A DNA stretch of 64,000 nt from assembly GCA_002314445.1 (NCBI GenBank), contig DCFX01000063.1, positions 1-64,000 on the forward strand, read 5' to 3'. Every line of letters begins with the position of its first letter. Within the stretch, counting starts at the first letter, position 1. Source of the stretch: Treponema sp. UBA1793. Its GTDB lineage: Bacteria; Spirochaetota; Spirochaetia; Treponematales; Treponemataceae. Of this stretch, positions 27,254 through 35,923 are shown piece after piece. Both the position numbers and the translations under genes were made by a program. The notes beneath the pieces were generated by a model. It ran no database searches, was not told where the DNA came from, and was given only the letters and a program-made list of their open reading frames with translations.

Positions 27254-28131
27254 CGGAACGTTGACCGGGACAAGGGAGAGCCTATCCATTCACCTTCGCT
27301 TCCAAGATATTCTTCCCGCTGTCCTTCAACGATAAACTGGACGCTGTTTACAGTTGTAAAAGATGTTGCCGTATAAACAATCTGCATAAGTTGTCCAATG
27401 TAGCCTTCAACACCGACAGGATTATATTCAAATTCTTCGCTGAAATTAAGCGTTGCAATTCCGTTCTTAACATTTGCGCTCAGCAGTTTTGTTCCTGCAG
27501 GAATAAGAGACATACAGTTTTTTGCCTTTTCGTCGGCAGTTGGCCCGGAGAGAAGGGCTTTGATTGCGTCTGAGAGAGGGGAATCCGATTTTTGCAAATG
27601 TCGTGTCACAATTTGTCTGCTTACGGAACCATCAGAATCAATAATGACAAAACACAATTGTGTGTTCGTTATCTCTGCTGCGGGTTTACTTTTTTGTACT
27701 TTTTCGACTGATTTTTCACTCTTGCTGTCAGCTGCTGGTGTTTTTTGATCAGAGGAGGCTGCTTCAGGGAGCTTTTCTGCTGCATCAGGTTTTTTCTGAT
27801 CTGTAACTTTTAACGGCTCTTCTGGCTGTGCCGCCTGTTCCGGTTTCTGCTGAGTTTGTTCATTTTTCTGCTGTTCAGCCGTCTCTGCAGGCTTTGTATC
27901 TATTTGAACAACAGTACTGTCACTGTTGTCTTGAGGAGCTGTTGCGTCTTCGTGTTTCTGGACAAATTCGGGCGTTTTACCGAATACACGGTTAAAAAAA
28001 TCAGTATTTTTGAGATTTAAAACGATTGTATCTTTTTTAACGAAAAAGAAAACAAGGAGTATGAGTGCAATAAGCAGCCAGCATGCAAAAGCGAATCCAG
28101 TATTTTTCCTGTTGTTTTTTTTATCAGACAT
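27250..28131 (-). CDS. Membrane-anchored GerMN-domain protein
   Basis: A 293-residue protein: one N-terminal membrane segment (about 12-30), a long Pro/Gln/Glu/Lys-rich linker (about 60-150) and a C-terminal GerMN domain at about 165-285, with TADEKAKNCMSLIPAGTKLL, NGIATLNFSEEF and TVNSVQFIVEG. GerMN domains occur in sporulation/germination and lipoprotein contexts; no spore role is expected in a spirochaete. The start is ATG 28131, since a TATAAT box ends 6 bases before it. Confidence 0.78.
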   Translation of the reverse strand: MSDKKNNRKNTGFAFACWLLIALILLVFFFVKKDTIVLNLKNTDFFNRVFGKTPEFVQKHEDATAPQDNSDSTVVQIDTKPAETAEQQKNEQTQQKPEQAAQPEEPLKVTDQKKPDAAEKLPEAASSDQKTPAADSKSEKSVEKVQKSKPAAEITNTQLCFVIIDSDGSVSRQIVTRHLQKSDSPLSDAIKALLSGPTADEKAKNCMSLIPAGTKLLSANVKNGIATLNFSEEFEYNPVGVEGYIGQLMQIVYTATSFTTVNSVQFIVEGQREEYLGSEGEWIGSPLSRSTFR

Positions 28132-28137
28132 AATTCT

Positions 28138-28166
28138 ATTATAGATTATCGGCAAAAGAAGGACAA
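28138..28166 (-). promoter_or_regulatory. Promoter of the GerMN gene, predicted leaderless
   Basis: Minus strand TTGTCC, 17 bases, TATAAT, 6 bases to ATG; no ribosome site. Confidence 0.65.
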
Positions 28167-28203
28167 TGTTTAATTATGAATAGTACAGTGTACCTGTACC
28201 CGC

Positions 28204-28253
28204 ATAAAAACGGGGATACGGACGCAAAAAACTGCCGGTATCCCTGTTTTTAT
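28204..28253 (-). terminator. Intrinsic terminator of the nfn operon
   Basis: Arms of 16 bases (28204-28219 and 28238-28253) pair with one G-U; on the minus strand the 3' arm ends CCCCGTTTTTAT. It lies just after the nfnB-like stop. Confidence 0.8.
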
Positions 28254-28272
28254 ATAAGAAAGGCGCCGCCGA

Positions 28273-29793
28273 TTACTTTGTCAGATATTCGTTTATGCTT
28301 GCAGCTGCTTTTCGTCCTTCACCCATAGCCAGGATGACTGTCGCCGCCCCGAGAACGATATCGCCTCCGGCCCATACTTTTGCTTTGCTTGTGGCCTGTT
28401 TTTCATCAACCGTAATATGACCCTTTGTATCTGCATTCAATCCTTCTGTCGTCCGCACGAGCAGAGGATTTGAGCCGTTTCCGAGTGCCACAATAAGTGC
28501 ATCACATGCGATTTCGTGCTCGCTTCCCGGAATTGCAACCGGACTTCTCCGTCCGGAAGCATCAGGTTCGCCGAGCTTGTAACTAAGTGCCTTAATGCCG
28601 CGGACACGTCCGTTGACAGCTCTGTCGTCGCTTTGTATGCCAATAACTTCGATCGGATTTTCAAGGAAACGGAATTCGACACCTTCTTCCTCTGCATGTC
28701 CTACTTCTTCTTTCCGTGCCGGCATCTCGTCGCGCGTTCTGCGGTATACGACTGTCACGTGTTCTGCACCCAGACGAAGTGCCATACGGGCCGCATCCAT
28801 TGCAACGTTTCCACCGCCGGTAACGATTACGTTCTTTGCTTCGTAGTACGGTGTGTCGGCCTTATCCTTTATGTACGCCTTCATCAGATTTGCGCGTGAA
28901 AGATATTCGTTTGCGCTGAATACACCGATTAAGTTTTCTCCCGGAATGTTAAGAAATTTCGGAAGACCCGCTCCGGTCCCGACGAATGCCGCATCAAATC
29001 CTTTTTCTGTCAGCAGCTGATCAAGTGTATCTGTGCGTCCGACAAGAAAATTTGTCTCGAATCTGACACCGATTTTTTTGAGATTTTCGACTTCATCTGC
29101 GACTATCGCCTTTGGAAGCCGGAATTCCGGAATTCCGTACAGCATGACGCCGCCCGCCTTATGGAATGCTTCAAACACTGTAACTGCGTGCCCTGCACGT
29201 GCGCAGTCGGCGGCGACCGTAAGACCTGCGGGTCCTGAACCGATAACCGCAACTTTCTTTCCTGTTGCTGCTGCTATAACGGGCATGGTGACTTTATTGT
29301 TCTCCCGTTCCCAGTCGGCCACGAACCGTTCAAGGCGGCCTATAGAAACGGCATGTTCGGCAGATTTATATGTCTTGCCGACAGTACACTGTCCCTGACA
29401 CTGTTTTTCCTGCGGGCAGACACGGCCGCAGATTGCAGGCAGCAGGTTTGTCTCTTTGATAATATCTACAGCAGCTTTGAAGTCGCCTTTCTGAATTTGT
29501 GCGATAAACTGCGGAATCTGTACGTTTACCGGGCATCCGTTGACGCAGGGTTGGTTTTTGCACTGGAGACAGCGGCTTGCTTCAAGGACTGCCATTTCCT
29601 TTGTATAACCAAGCGAGACTTCGCTCATTTCGCGGGCACGTTTTGCCGGTTCTCCCGTCGGCATATTCTGCTGAGGAATGGCCATCCGGTCTTTTGGAGA
29701 AAAAGAACCATCATTGATTTTTGCCCGAAGTTCTTCGTATTCCTTTGCTGCTTTATTTTCAAGCTCAATTGCTGAAATATACTGTTCTGCCAT
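28273..29793 (-). CDS. NfnB/GltD-like NADPH oxidoreductase subunit
   Basis: A 506-residue flavoprotein. The N-terminal ferredoxin-like domain has cysteine clusters CLQCKNQPCVNGCPV (about 75-90) and CGRVCPQEKQCQGQC (about 122-136). Two Rossmann domains follow, with VAVIGSGPAGLTVAAD (FAD) and VIVTGGGNVAMDAAR (NADPH). This is the glutamate-synthase small-subunit fold. Because it is paired with an NfnA-like flavoprotein and not a GltB large subunit, I favour NfnB of the electron-bifurcating NADH:ferredoxin:NADP system. GltD or sulfide dehydrogenase SudA are alternatives. It has a ~45-residue N-terminal extension. Confidence 0.85.
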   Translation of the reverse strand: MAEQYISAIELENKAAKEYEELRAKINDGSFSPKDRMAIPQQNMPTGEPAKRAREMSEVSLGYTKEMAVLEASRCLQCKNQPCVNGCPVNVQIPQFIAQIQKGDFKAAVDIIKETNLLPAICGRVCPQEKQCQGQCTVGKTYKSAEHAVSIGRLERFVADWERENNKVTMPVIAAATGKKVAVIGSGPAGLTVAADCARAGHAVTVFEAFHKAGGVMLYGIPEFRLPKAIVADEVENLKKIGVRFETNFLVGRTDTLDQLLTEKGFDAAFVGTGAGLPKFLNIPGENLIGVFSANEYLSRANLMKAYIKDKADTPYYEAKNVIVTGGGNVAMDAARMALRLGAEHVTVVYRRTRDEMPARKEEVGHAEEEGVEFRFLENPIEVIGIQSDDRAVNGRVRGIKALSYKLGEPDASGRRSPVAIPGSEHEIACDALIVALGNGSNPLLVRTTEGLNADTKGHITVDEKQATSKAKVWAGGDIVLGAATVILAMGEGRKAAASINEYLTK

Positions 29794-29796
29794 GTT

Positions 29797-30663
29797 TTAC
29801 TCCTGTTGCTGTGATGCAAGTTTTTCGACCTGTGCCTGCAGCTTGCATTTGTGAAATTCTTCCTGCTCCCGTGACTTGAACGACCCCATGCGCATCATCA
29901 TGTTGTCCCAGTTTACTTTATGACCGTCAAAATCAGGACCGTCGACGCATACGAATTTCGTCTCTCCGCCGATAGTGACGCGGCAGCCGCCGCACATACC
30001 TGTTCCGTCAATCATGATTGTGTTAAGGGAGACCGTCGTCGGAATATTGTACGGTTCTGTCGTTTTGCAGGCAAATTTCATCATAACAGGAGGGCCAATC
30101 GCTATAACCTCTGCCGGCGGTGTCTGTGATTTGCAAAGTTCTTCAAGCGGAATAGTCACAAGCCCTTTTTGCCCGGCGCTGCCGTCGTCAGTCATGATAA
30201 TGACTTCATCCGCAATTTTTTTCATTTCGTCGACGAAGATAAGTAAATCCTTGTTACGGGCACCGATGATGACAATGACCTTATTACCTGCATCCTTTAA
30301 CGCCTGTACGATGGGATAACAGGGCGCAACCCCTATACCTCCGCCCACAACAACGACAGGTGCGTTTTTCTTTTCTATAACGGAAGGATTACCAAGCGGA
30401 CCAAGAACAGCCTCCAGTTCGTCTCCTGCAGTTTTCTGTGAAAGTTTAAATGTAGTTGCACCGACTGCCTGAAATACGATTGCAATCCAGCCTTCAGCAG
30501 CGTCGGCGTCGGCTATAGTAAGCGGAATGCGTTCGCCGTAGTCAATATCGACCTGAACAATAATGAACTGTCCGGCTTTGCGGTTACGGGCGATTTCCGG
30601 CGCCTCAAGTTTCATGTAAAAAACGTCAGCAGAAAGCTGTTTTTTCTCAAGAATTTTGAACAT
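29797..30663 (-). CDS. NfnA/SudB-like ferredoxin-NADP reductase subunit
   Basis: A 288-residue protein of the ferredoxin-NADP reductase/dihydroorotate dehydrogenase electron-transfer family. It contains GERIPLTIADAD (FAD), GGGIGVAPCYPIVQAL (NAD(P) binding) and the C-terminal [2Fe-2S] motif CGGCRVTIGG with the distal Cys in FVCVDGPDFDG. The stop is 3 bases before the NfnB-like start, so they form an operon and likely a complex. It has its own promoter and AAGGA ribosome site. Confidence 0.87.
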   Translation of the reverse strand: MFKILEKKQLSADVFYMKLEAPEIARNRKAGQFIIVQVDIDYGERIPLTIADADAAEGWIAIVFQAVGATTFKLSQKTAGDELEAVLGPLGNPSVIEKKNAPVVVVGGGIGVAPCYPIVQALKDAGNKVIVIIGARNKDLLIFVDEMKKIADEVIIMTDDGSAGQKGLVTIPLEELCKSQTPPAEVIAIGPPVMMKFACKTTEPYNIPTTVSLNTIMIDGTGMCGGCRVTIGGETKFVCVDGPDFDGHKVNWDNMMMRMGSFKSREQEEFHKCKLQAQVEKLASQQQE

Positions 30664-30698
30664 AGCACGTCCTTAAAAAATACAAAATATTAAAAAAT

Positions 30699-30727
30699 AT
30701 TTTACTACATTGAAGAATATCAGTCAA
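30699..30727 (-). promoter_or_regulatory. sigma70-type promoter of the nfnAB-like operon
   Basis: Minus strand TTGACT, 17 bases, TAAAAT, followed by a ~30-base AT-rich leader and AAGGACG before the ATG at 30663. Confidence 0.75.
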
Positions 30728-30741
30728 TTTACCGGAAAAAT

Positions 30742-30768
30742 AAAAAAAGGCGCTCCTGAGAGCGCCTT
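30742..30768 (-). terminator. Intrinsic terminator after the outer-membrane-type gene
   Basis: AAGGCGCTC / GAGCGCCTT (30747-30755, 30760-30768) with a 4-base loop, followed on the minus strand by a T-run. Confidence 0.9.
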
Positions 30769-30787
30769 ATTCAGTTTTTTTTACGAT

Positions 30788-32059
30788 TTAGAAACCTATG
30801 CAGACTGAAACTTCTGCACCTGCCCCGGTACCGTTGAAGCTGTTTGTAAATTCCGTTCCGAAGTCTTTTACATTTGTCGCTCCGCCGGAACCGGCAAGCA
30901 TTGCTGCAACATTCAGCTCAAGAACACGGCAGTTGAGCATCATGCCCACTTTATGGATAAAAATCTGTGACAAATAAGAAGTTGAAAGTGATACTCCTAT
31001 AATCTTAAAGAGATCAACGCTTACGCCCAGACTGTATTCAGGATACAGTTTGTAATCAGCCGTATAGGGATACTGGACACCTATACCAAGCAGCGTACTT
31101 AAAGTAAACCAGTTTCCGAAGGGCCGGAATGCCGATTCACCACCAAGTCTCAGCGGTCGTGAAATGTAGTAATTACCCGTGCCGTACTGGATATCTGAAA
31201 GCGTCGTACTTGATTCTCCTGCTCCGTTGACTATGTCAGAAAGAGAAGCAGCCGAATACGTCATTGTGGCAGTTCCCGAAGTTGTATATTTTAATGAACC
31301 TGGTACTATCGGAATACGGGCATAAGCACCGACCTGAAGATAACTGAGAACCGGCATTTCAACGGCGCCTGCAAGGTCGAATCCTGCACTTGAAAGCGCA
31401 TCTCTGGTAATTTTTTCCTGATCTGCCGGGTCAACACCATTTCCATATGTAGAAAGATCGGTAAATGAATAGACTGTGCCGACTGCGTTTGCCGTAACTT
31501 TGACGGAACCGTCAGAAGGATTGCTCAATGATGCATTCATTGAATCAGTTTGTGCATGTATAATCGGGATAAATAATGATGGTTTTACCGTAATGCGCAT
31601 TGAACCGAGTTTGAATCCTGCAGAAACATTATAGTATGCGAAAACATCAGCATTGGCGTAACCGTCCACAGCTATTGAAGTATCGTCGACATTACCGTAA
31701 CCGATAAGTTCAAACAGATTTTTACCGATATTGCCGCTCACGTTTCCTTCTATTCCGCTGGCCATACCCAGGTGAAACCCGTTTTTGAGGTTAAGGTTCC
31801 AGTACGTTTCCGGCCCGCTCACAAACGCGTTTATGAGCAACCCGTTTGAAGGCATTTCGTCTGCAATCTTTTTCAGATCAATGACTAAGTCTTTTACAAG
31901 CAGACTTTTTGCGTCAAAGTAATTGTTTGTTGCCATCGCCTGTGCATCAAACCCCATCTCAAAGTAGCGGTGAGTCGGATGAAGCGGGTCAAGGTCTGCG
32001 GCGGCAAGCGGAAGGGTGACTGAAAGAAGTGCTGTAATGATTATAAGTATCTTTTTCAT
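30788..32059 (-). CDS. Probable outer-membrane beta-barrel protein
   Basis: A 423-residue protein with signal peptide (MKKILIIITALLSVTLPLAAA) and a mature part with alternating short hydrophobic strands, many Gly/Tyr/Ser, and a C-terminal aromatic (VCIGF), typical of outer-membrane barrels. No family is named with confidence. Its ATG overlaps the stop of the preceding lipoprotein gene (TAATG), so the pair is translated together and probably works together at the cell surface. Confidence 0.65.
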   Translation of the reverse strand: MKKILIIITALLSVTLPLAAADLDPLHPTHRYFEMGFDAQAMATNNYFDAKSLLVKDLVIDLKKIADEMPSNGLLINAFVSGPETYWNLNLKNGFHLGMASGIEGNVSGNIGKNLFELIGYGNVDDTSIAVDGYANADVFAYYNVSAGFKLGSMRITVKPSLFIPIIHAQTDSMNASLSNPSDGSVKVTANAVGTVYSFTDLSTYGNGVDPADQEKITRDALSSAGFDLAGAVEMPVLSYLQVGAYARIPIVPGSLKYTTSGTATMTYSAASLSDIVNGAGESSTTLSDIQYGTGNYYISRPLRLGGESAFRPFGNWFTLSTLLGIGVQYPYTADYKLYPEYSLGVSVDLFKIIGVSLSTSYLSQIFIHKVGMMLNCRVLELNVAAMLAGSGGATNVKDFGTEFTNSFNGTGAGAEVSVCIGF

Positions 32060-34707
32060 TAGTTATTCCCTCCATAGAGCTGAATGGTACCGTCCGTAGC
32101 GATACTGGCTTTTATTCCTACAGATGCATTTCGAGGCATTATGAATTCAGCCCCGGATGGAATGCTGAGCGTGATAGTAGGCATGTACGGATACGTTGTG
32201 AGTACCGAACTGATCTGCGTTCCTGTCAGGCTGATTGTTGAGTTGTTTGAGAACTCAAACGATTCTCCGGTTGGCCCGAATATGCCTGCGGTATCTGTTA
32301 CTTTGATATTTGCACCCGACAATCCCATAGAGTCACTGAAGGTGACCCCCAGTGTAATGCTTTTTATTGCATCAAGGTATTTCTGATAGTCGGAAGTATT
32401 GAGTGCTTCTGTACGGCCAAGCAGGTCGTCTGCAGACGTTTTACCTGCAATCGACATAACGTCGAGAGAAACATCGCCGGTAAATTTTATTTTAAGAGGA
32501 ATTGCGATGTATACCGTCGCTGCAATGCTGACGCCGCTGTCCTTTATAGCTTCATAATCTGCATAAGAAATATCTACGCCGCTGCTTCCTCCCGACGACG
32601 GCGAAATATCATAATAAAGTTTAATGGAAGCAGGCCTTGCATTGAATACAGTTGCCAGATCAACTTTTGTGAGCCCTGCTGTTGCAAGGTTTGTAGTAAC
32701 TACGTCATTTTGCGTTGTCAGAGAAATATTCTTCGGAACCAGAGTGTCTGTTGTTGTTGTTGAGCTTGTTTTTTCTCCGAGTATATCAAAATATTCTGTT
32801 GTACCGGATGTATACTCAAGGTATATATTGCCGGACAGTGATAACCCGCTGAGGGCTGAAAGATCCGGCATCGTGACGCTGAGATAGACCGGCAGAGAAT
32901 CGATCTGTACATGATCCTTATCAAACGCTGTCTGGACATCAGTCGGCAGACTGCTCATGATTGAATCAAAGTTTATGCCCGTATCTATGCCTGACGGTTC
33001 AGAGACGGAAAGGCTTGATGTGTTTATGTTGATGTTTGTCCATTCAAGTTCCGGCGTAAAATCGGAAGCTGTCAATGTGTACGTCGTGTTCGTTGCAAGG
33101 TCTTTGAATTCCGCAGTGGAACCGCTTGCATTCGGCAGTGTGATTTTTACTGTCGTGTCGATGTTCGCTGCACCAGACACATTGATTGTTCCTGTTCCTG
33201 TCTTGGCCAGTTCCAGTGTCCCGTTCGTTGTGTTTGAGCTGACGGTGCCTTCTGCCTCTGTTCCTGTTATGGAAAGGAATGTCGATGTCAGTGTCAGCTT
33301 GATATCGTTGCCTGCGGGAAGCGTGTTTGTATAGGAGCTTACCTTTACTCCGGCTTTAGAATACGTAATCGTATTGACAAAGGAAGAGAGTTCTTCAGGA
33401 ACGGCTGAACTTAATGTCTGCGAAAGCGTATAACCTGAAGTATCGATTGTTGCGGATGCCAGCTTTGAAATCGTGCATGCTGCTGTCGTTGTAAGGCTGA
33501 TGCCTGTTGAAGGGAATATAATCGTGGCGTTGTTAAGAGTAATCGACAAAGTCCCCTGGACAGTGAGTGTTCCCGGCGTAAACGTAAGGTTTGCAAGATC
33601 AAGTGCTTGGTTCAGCAGATATCCCGTGCCGCCGTTGTTGGTAAAGCCTGTTGATGTTAGTGCGCCGCTGAGCGCAAATCCTGATGCTGTAGCAGTAACA
33701 CCGCTCCATCCTGATGGCAGTGCGCATTGCACGGACAGGGAACCTGTTCCGATTTCAGCGCTTGTAAGAGGTGCTGTACCGCTCAGGTCAACAGAAGTAT
33801 TAATAGATTCTATTCCACTTGTTCCAAGCTCTGCTGCATCCATTGTAAGTCCTGTAATCTGCGAAAGCGCTGCATTAGAAACTGCAGGAGCTATTGTATA
33901 ACTGAGAGAGGTTCCCGGCGATGTTCCCGTGATTGTACCGCTGAAGGAAATCTTCATCGATGGAACAAGCGTTTTACCGGCTAGAGGAATTACGAGCGTG
34001 TCTCCGGAAGCAACATTCACGGCGTCCGATGTCGAAATTGTAGCGCCTGTCGTACCATTTTTAAGCACTGCTGTAACGGTCAAGTCCGTTAATGTAGTCC
34101 CGGCCGGTGCTGTTACAACGATATCAAGGCTGCCGGCACTGTACGTAATCGTGCTGAACGTCGGGGAAGAAACGCTGAGAGTTAAATCCGGGACATACGT
34201 GGAATCGACTTCCACTGTAGTACCAGGATCCATTACAGACAGGGAACTTGATGTAAATGATGTTTTGCTGATTATCTGGTTGTTCAGATCAGAAAAGGCA
34301 ATGTCCTGTGTAAACGTTTTATCCAGGTCTGGAATTGCGAAACTCTGACTGATTGAAGTCGAACTCCCGGCGGAAGTCAAATCGATGTTTGAAAGTGAAG
34401 AGCCAACATCAATTGTTTTGTCGATTACCGGATACTTAACCAGAAATTCCTGATAACTTGCCGAAGAATCCGGGTTGTAATCATAGACTGTAAAACCGTC
34501 CGGATTGACACTGGCAATCTGCTCTTTAATAGTATCTGCCGAAATATAATCTGAAAGACTGAATGATCCGAAATTTGCAGAATAGGTTGCATCGGTTTTT
34601 ACAGATACTGTCTCGGGAATCTGCATGCTTGAAAAATTGCTGCACGATACAAGCATAAAAATCCCGGCAGCCGCAAGCCCGGCTGTTCTTAAAATTCTGT
34701 TGTTCAT
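32059..34707 (-). CDS. Large Ser/Thr-rich lipoprotein of unknown function
   Basis: An 882-residue protein starting with a lipoprotein signal (lipobox LVSC, Cys about 22). The mature part is very rich in Ser, Thr, Gly and beta-strand-type sequence with repeated segments of about 90-150 residues, suggesting stacked immunoglobulin-like or beta-sandwich modules. No catalytic motif is visible. It has AAGGAG before the ATG, a hairpin abutting that site and a promoter about 120 bases upstream. It is coupled to the outer-membrane-type gene, suggesting a surface lipoprotein. Confidence 0.65.
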   Translation of the reverse strand: MNNRILRTAGLAAAGIFMLVSCSNFSSMQIPETVSVKTDATYSANFGSFSLSDYISADTIKEQIASVNPDGFTVYDYNPDSSASYQEFLVKYPVIDKTIDVGSSLSNIDLTSAGSSTSISQSFAIPDLDKTFTQDIAFSDLNNQIISKTSFTSSSLSVMDPGTTVEVDSTYVPDLTLSVSSPTFSTITYSAGSLDIVVTAPAGTTLTDLTVTAVLKNGTTGATISTSDAVNVASGDTLVIPLAGKTLVPSMKISFSGTITGTSPGTSLSYTIAPAVSNAALSQITGLTMDAAELGTSGIESINTSVDLSGTAPLTSAEIGTGSLSVQCALPSGWSGVTATASGFALSGALTSTGFTNNGGTGYLLNQALDLANLTFTPGTLTVQGTLSITLNNATIIFPSTGISLTTTAACTISKLASATIDTSGYTLSQTLSSAVPEELSSFVNTITYSKAGVKVSSYTNTLPAGNDIKLTLTSTFLSITGTEAEGTVSSNTTNGTLELAKTGTGTINVSGAANIDTTVKITLPNASGSTAEFKDLATNTTYTLTASDFTPELEWTNININTSSLSVSEPSGIDTGINFDSIMSSLPTDVQTAFDKDHVQIDSLPVYLSVTMPDLSALSGLSLSGNIYLEYTSGTTEYFDILGEKTSSTTTTDTLVPKNISLTTQNDVVTTNLATAGLTKVDLATVFNARPASIKLYYDISPSSGGSSGVDISYADYEAIKDSGVSIAATVYIAIPLKIKFTGDVSLDVMSIAGKTSADDLLGRTEALNTSDYQKYLDAIKSITLGVTFSDSMGLSGANIKVTDTAGIFGPTGESFEFSNNSTISLTGTQISSVLTTYPYMPTITLSIPSGAEFIMPRNASVGIKASIATDGTIQLYGGNN

Positions 34708-34712
34708 AGACT

Positions 34713-34734
34713 CTCCTTACGGGGATACGCCCCG
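34713..34734 (-). promoter_or_regulatory. Hairpin next to the ribosome site of the lipoprotein gene
   Basis: CGGGG-ATACG-CCCCG (34720-34734) lies one base from the Shine-Dalgarno (34713-34718). It could modulate translation of the lipoprotein mRNA. Confidence 0.4.
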
Positions 34735-34825
34735 AAAGCAATAAATGTCGCGCGTGTACTGTTTTTAAATGATATATGAAGAGTTTTGCTCCGCAACACG
34801 GGAATACAGAGCATCGCTTATTTAT

Positions 34826-34854
34826 AGTTTAACGTATTTTAATAGAAAAAACAA
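34826..34854 (-). promoter_or_regulatory. Promoter of the lipoprotein gene
   Basis: Minus strand TTGTTT, 17 bases, TAAACT; implies a leader of about 110 bases, unusually long for this window. Confidence 0.5.
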
Positions 34855-35091
34855 GAAATAAACTTATATGTTCCAGTGCAAACGCATTATGGCCTTATTT
34901 AATAACTCTCCTTCAGTAACTTTTTAAATAAGGCCATTGAAGTCCGGTTCCTGAATATTTTCATCAACCATGCACTTTCAGAGTTACCTCTGAAAACTGA
35001 AGTTTTTAGAGATTCCCGCATGTTATAAATTTGCGTTTACGTGTCAGTTTCCTGATGTACCGCAGAGGAGCGGAAGCGATATTATACCGTG
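34855..35091. other. Intergenic region with several hairpins
   Basis: No gene is seen here. The stretch holds a 14-bp perfect inverted repeat (ATGGCCTTATTTAA, 34889-34902, with 34924-34937) and two overlapping hairpins at 34976-34995 and 34988-35011 that share one strand. It separates the HU-like gene's stop from the lipoprotein promoter; either inverted repeat may terminate transcription of the HU-like gene. Confidence 0.5.
34889..34937. repeat. 14-bp perfect inverted repeat
   Basis: ATGGCCTTATTTAA and its exact reverse complement enclose 21 bases. It is too long-looped for a classical terminator and could be a decayed small mobile element end pair. Confidence 0.5.
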
Positions 35092-35877
35092 CTATTCTTC
35101 TTTTATAATTACAGGCGATGAGCTCATTCCTGCATTTACTTTTTTCTGTATGGTACCTTTGAGAGATACATCCGACGCCACGCGTATGTAGTATCGTTTT
35201 CCCGTTTCTGTTCCGGAAGGAATGTAGAATCTGAGCGATTTTGGGTAATTTTCGATAACCGTATACCCCGGAACGCGCAGCCACGAATCTTCATCGGCGG
35301 ATGGTATTTTCTGTTCTGTTTCCGGTACGAAATAAATACCCGACGAATCTGTTCCCTGTTTAAGCCTGCTTCCTCTGACAATTACAATGCGGTTGCGCAG
35401 TAGAACGCCGTCAGTATTTGAACGCGGTGCACTTTCCACGCTGGAGATACGCGGATGTACATCAGAATTATCTACCTCTGCAATCCGGATACGCTGTGCC
35501 GCATCCTGTGCTTCCTGTGAGACTGTAAACCGTGCTTCAATACAGTTTGATTTTTGTACGGTCATATTCGTACCGCTTTTTACTGCGGGATACAGAATGC
35601 CTGTGTCGAACAGATTTATAGAATATCCTTCAGAAAGCAGCGTAAGGATTTCTTCCCTGAAAATCCGTGCACAGTGGAGCATCATTCCGGGTGTAACTCC
35701 GGTATTAGAGTCCTGAAGCCGGTTGATGATATCCGGAACGGAAAGCGTTCTGCGGTCTATGAGTCCGTATGTCTTCGCAGGTGCAAGATTGCTTTTGTAC
35801 AGTGTAACCCGGACCTGTCCCCGCAGGAGGTTCGGGTCGCATGTCCAGTGGTGATAATTTCGTCTTTTTCTGCTCAT
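35092..35877 (-). CDS. HU/IHF-like DNA-binding protein with DUF4469-type C-terminal domain
   Basis: A 261-residue protein. Residues ~20-125 resemble the HU/IHF fold of the large Bacteroidetes/Spirochaete type (LLRGQVRVTLYKSNL, then an HU-like helix pair and FDTGILYPAVKSG), followed by a linker and a C-terminal beta domain at about 150-255 (RGSRLKQGTDSSGIYFV, TVIENYPKSLRFYIPSG) of the DUF4469 Ig-like type. Assignment is by pattern and needs a profile search. The gene has no ribosome site; TATACT ends 6 bases before the ATG. A 23-bp periodic array lies just upstream. Confidence 0.65.
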   Translation of the reverse strand: MSRKRRNYHHWTCDPNLLRGQVRVTLYKSNLAPAKTYGLIDRRTLSVPDIINRLQDSNTGVTPGMMLHCARIFREEILTLLSEGYSINLFDTGILYPAVKSGTNMTVQKSNCIEARFTVSQEAQDAAQRIRIAEVDNSDVHPRISSVESAPRSNTDGVLLRNRIVIVRGSRLKQGTDSSGIYFVPETEQKIPSADEDSWLRVPGYTVIENYPKSLRFYIPSGTETGKRYYIRVASDVSLKGTIQKKVNAGMSSSPVIIKEE

Positions 35878-35883
35878 TTTGTA

Positions 35884-35911
35884 AGTATACCACAGATTCT
35901 GAAAATTATAA
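35884..35911 (-). promoter_or_regulatory. Promoter of the HU-like gene, predicted leaderless, weak -35
   Basis: Minus strand TATACT (35884-35889), 6 bases to the ATG, no Shine-Dalgarno. The best -35 at 16 bases is TTATAA, which is poor; an activator binding the upstream array could compensate. Confidence 0.45.
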
Positions 35912-35923
35912 TAATTTTTTTAT

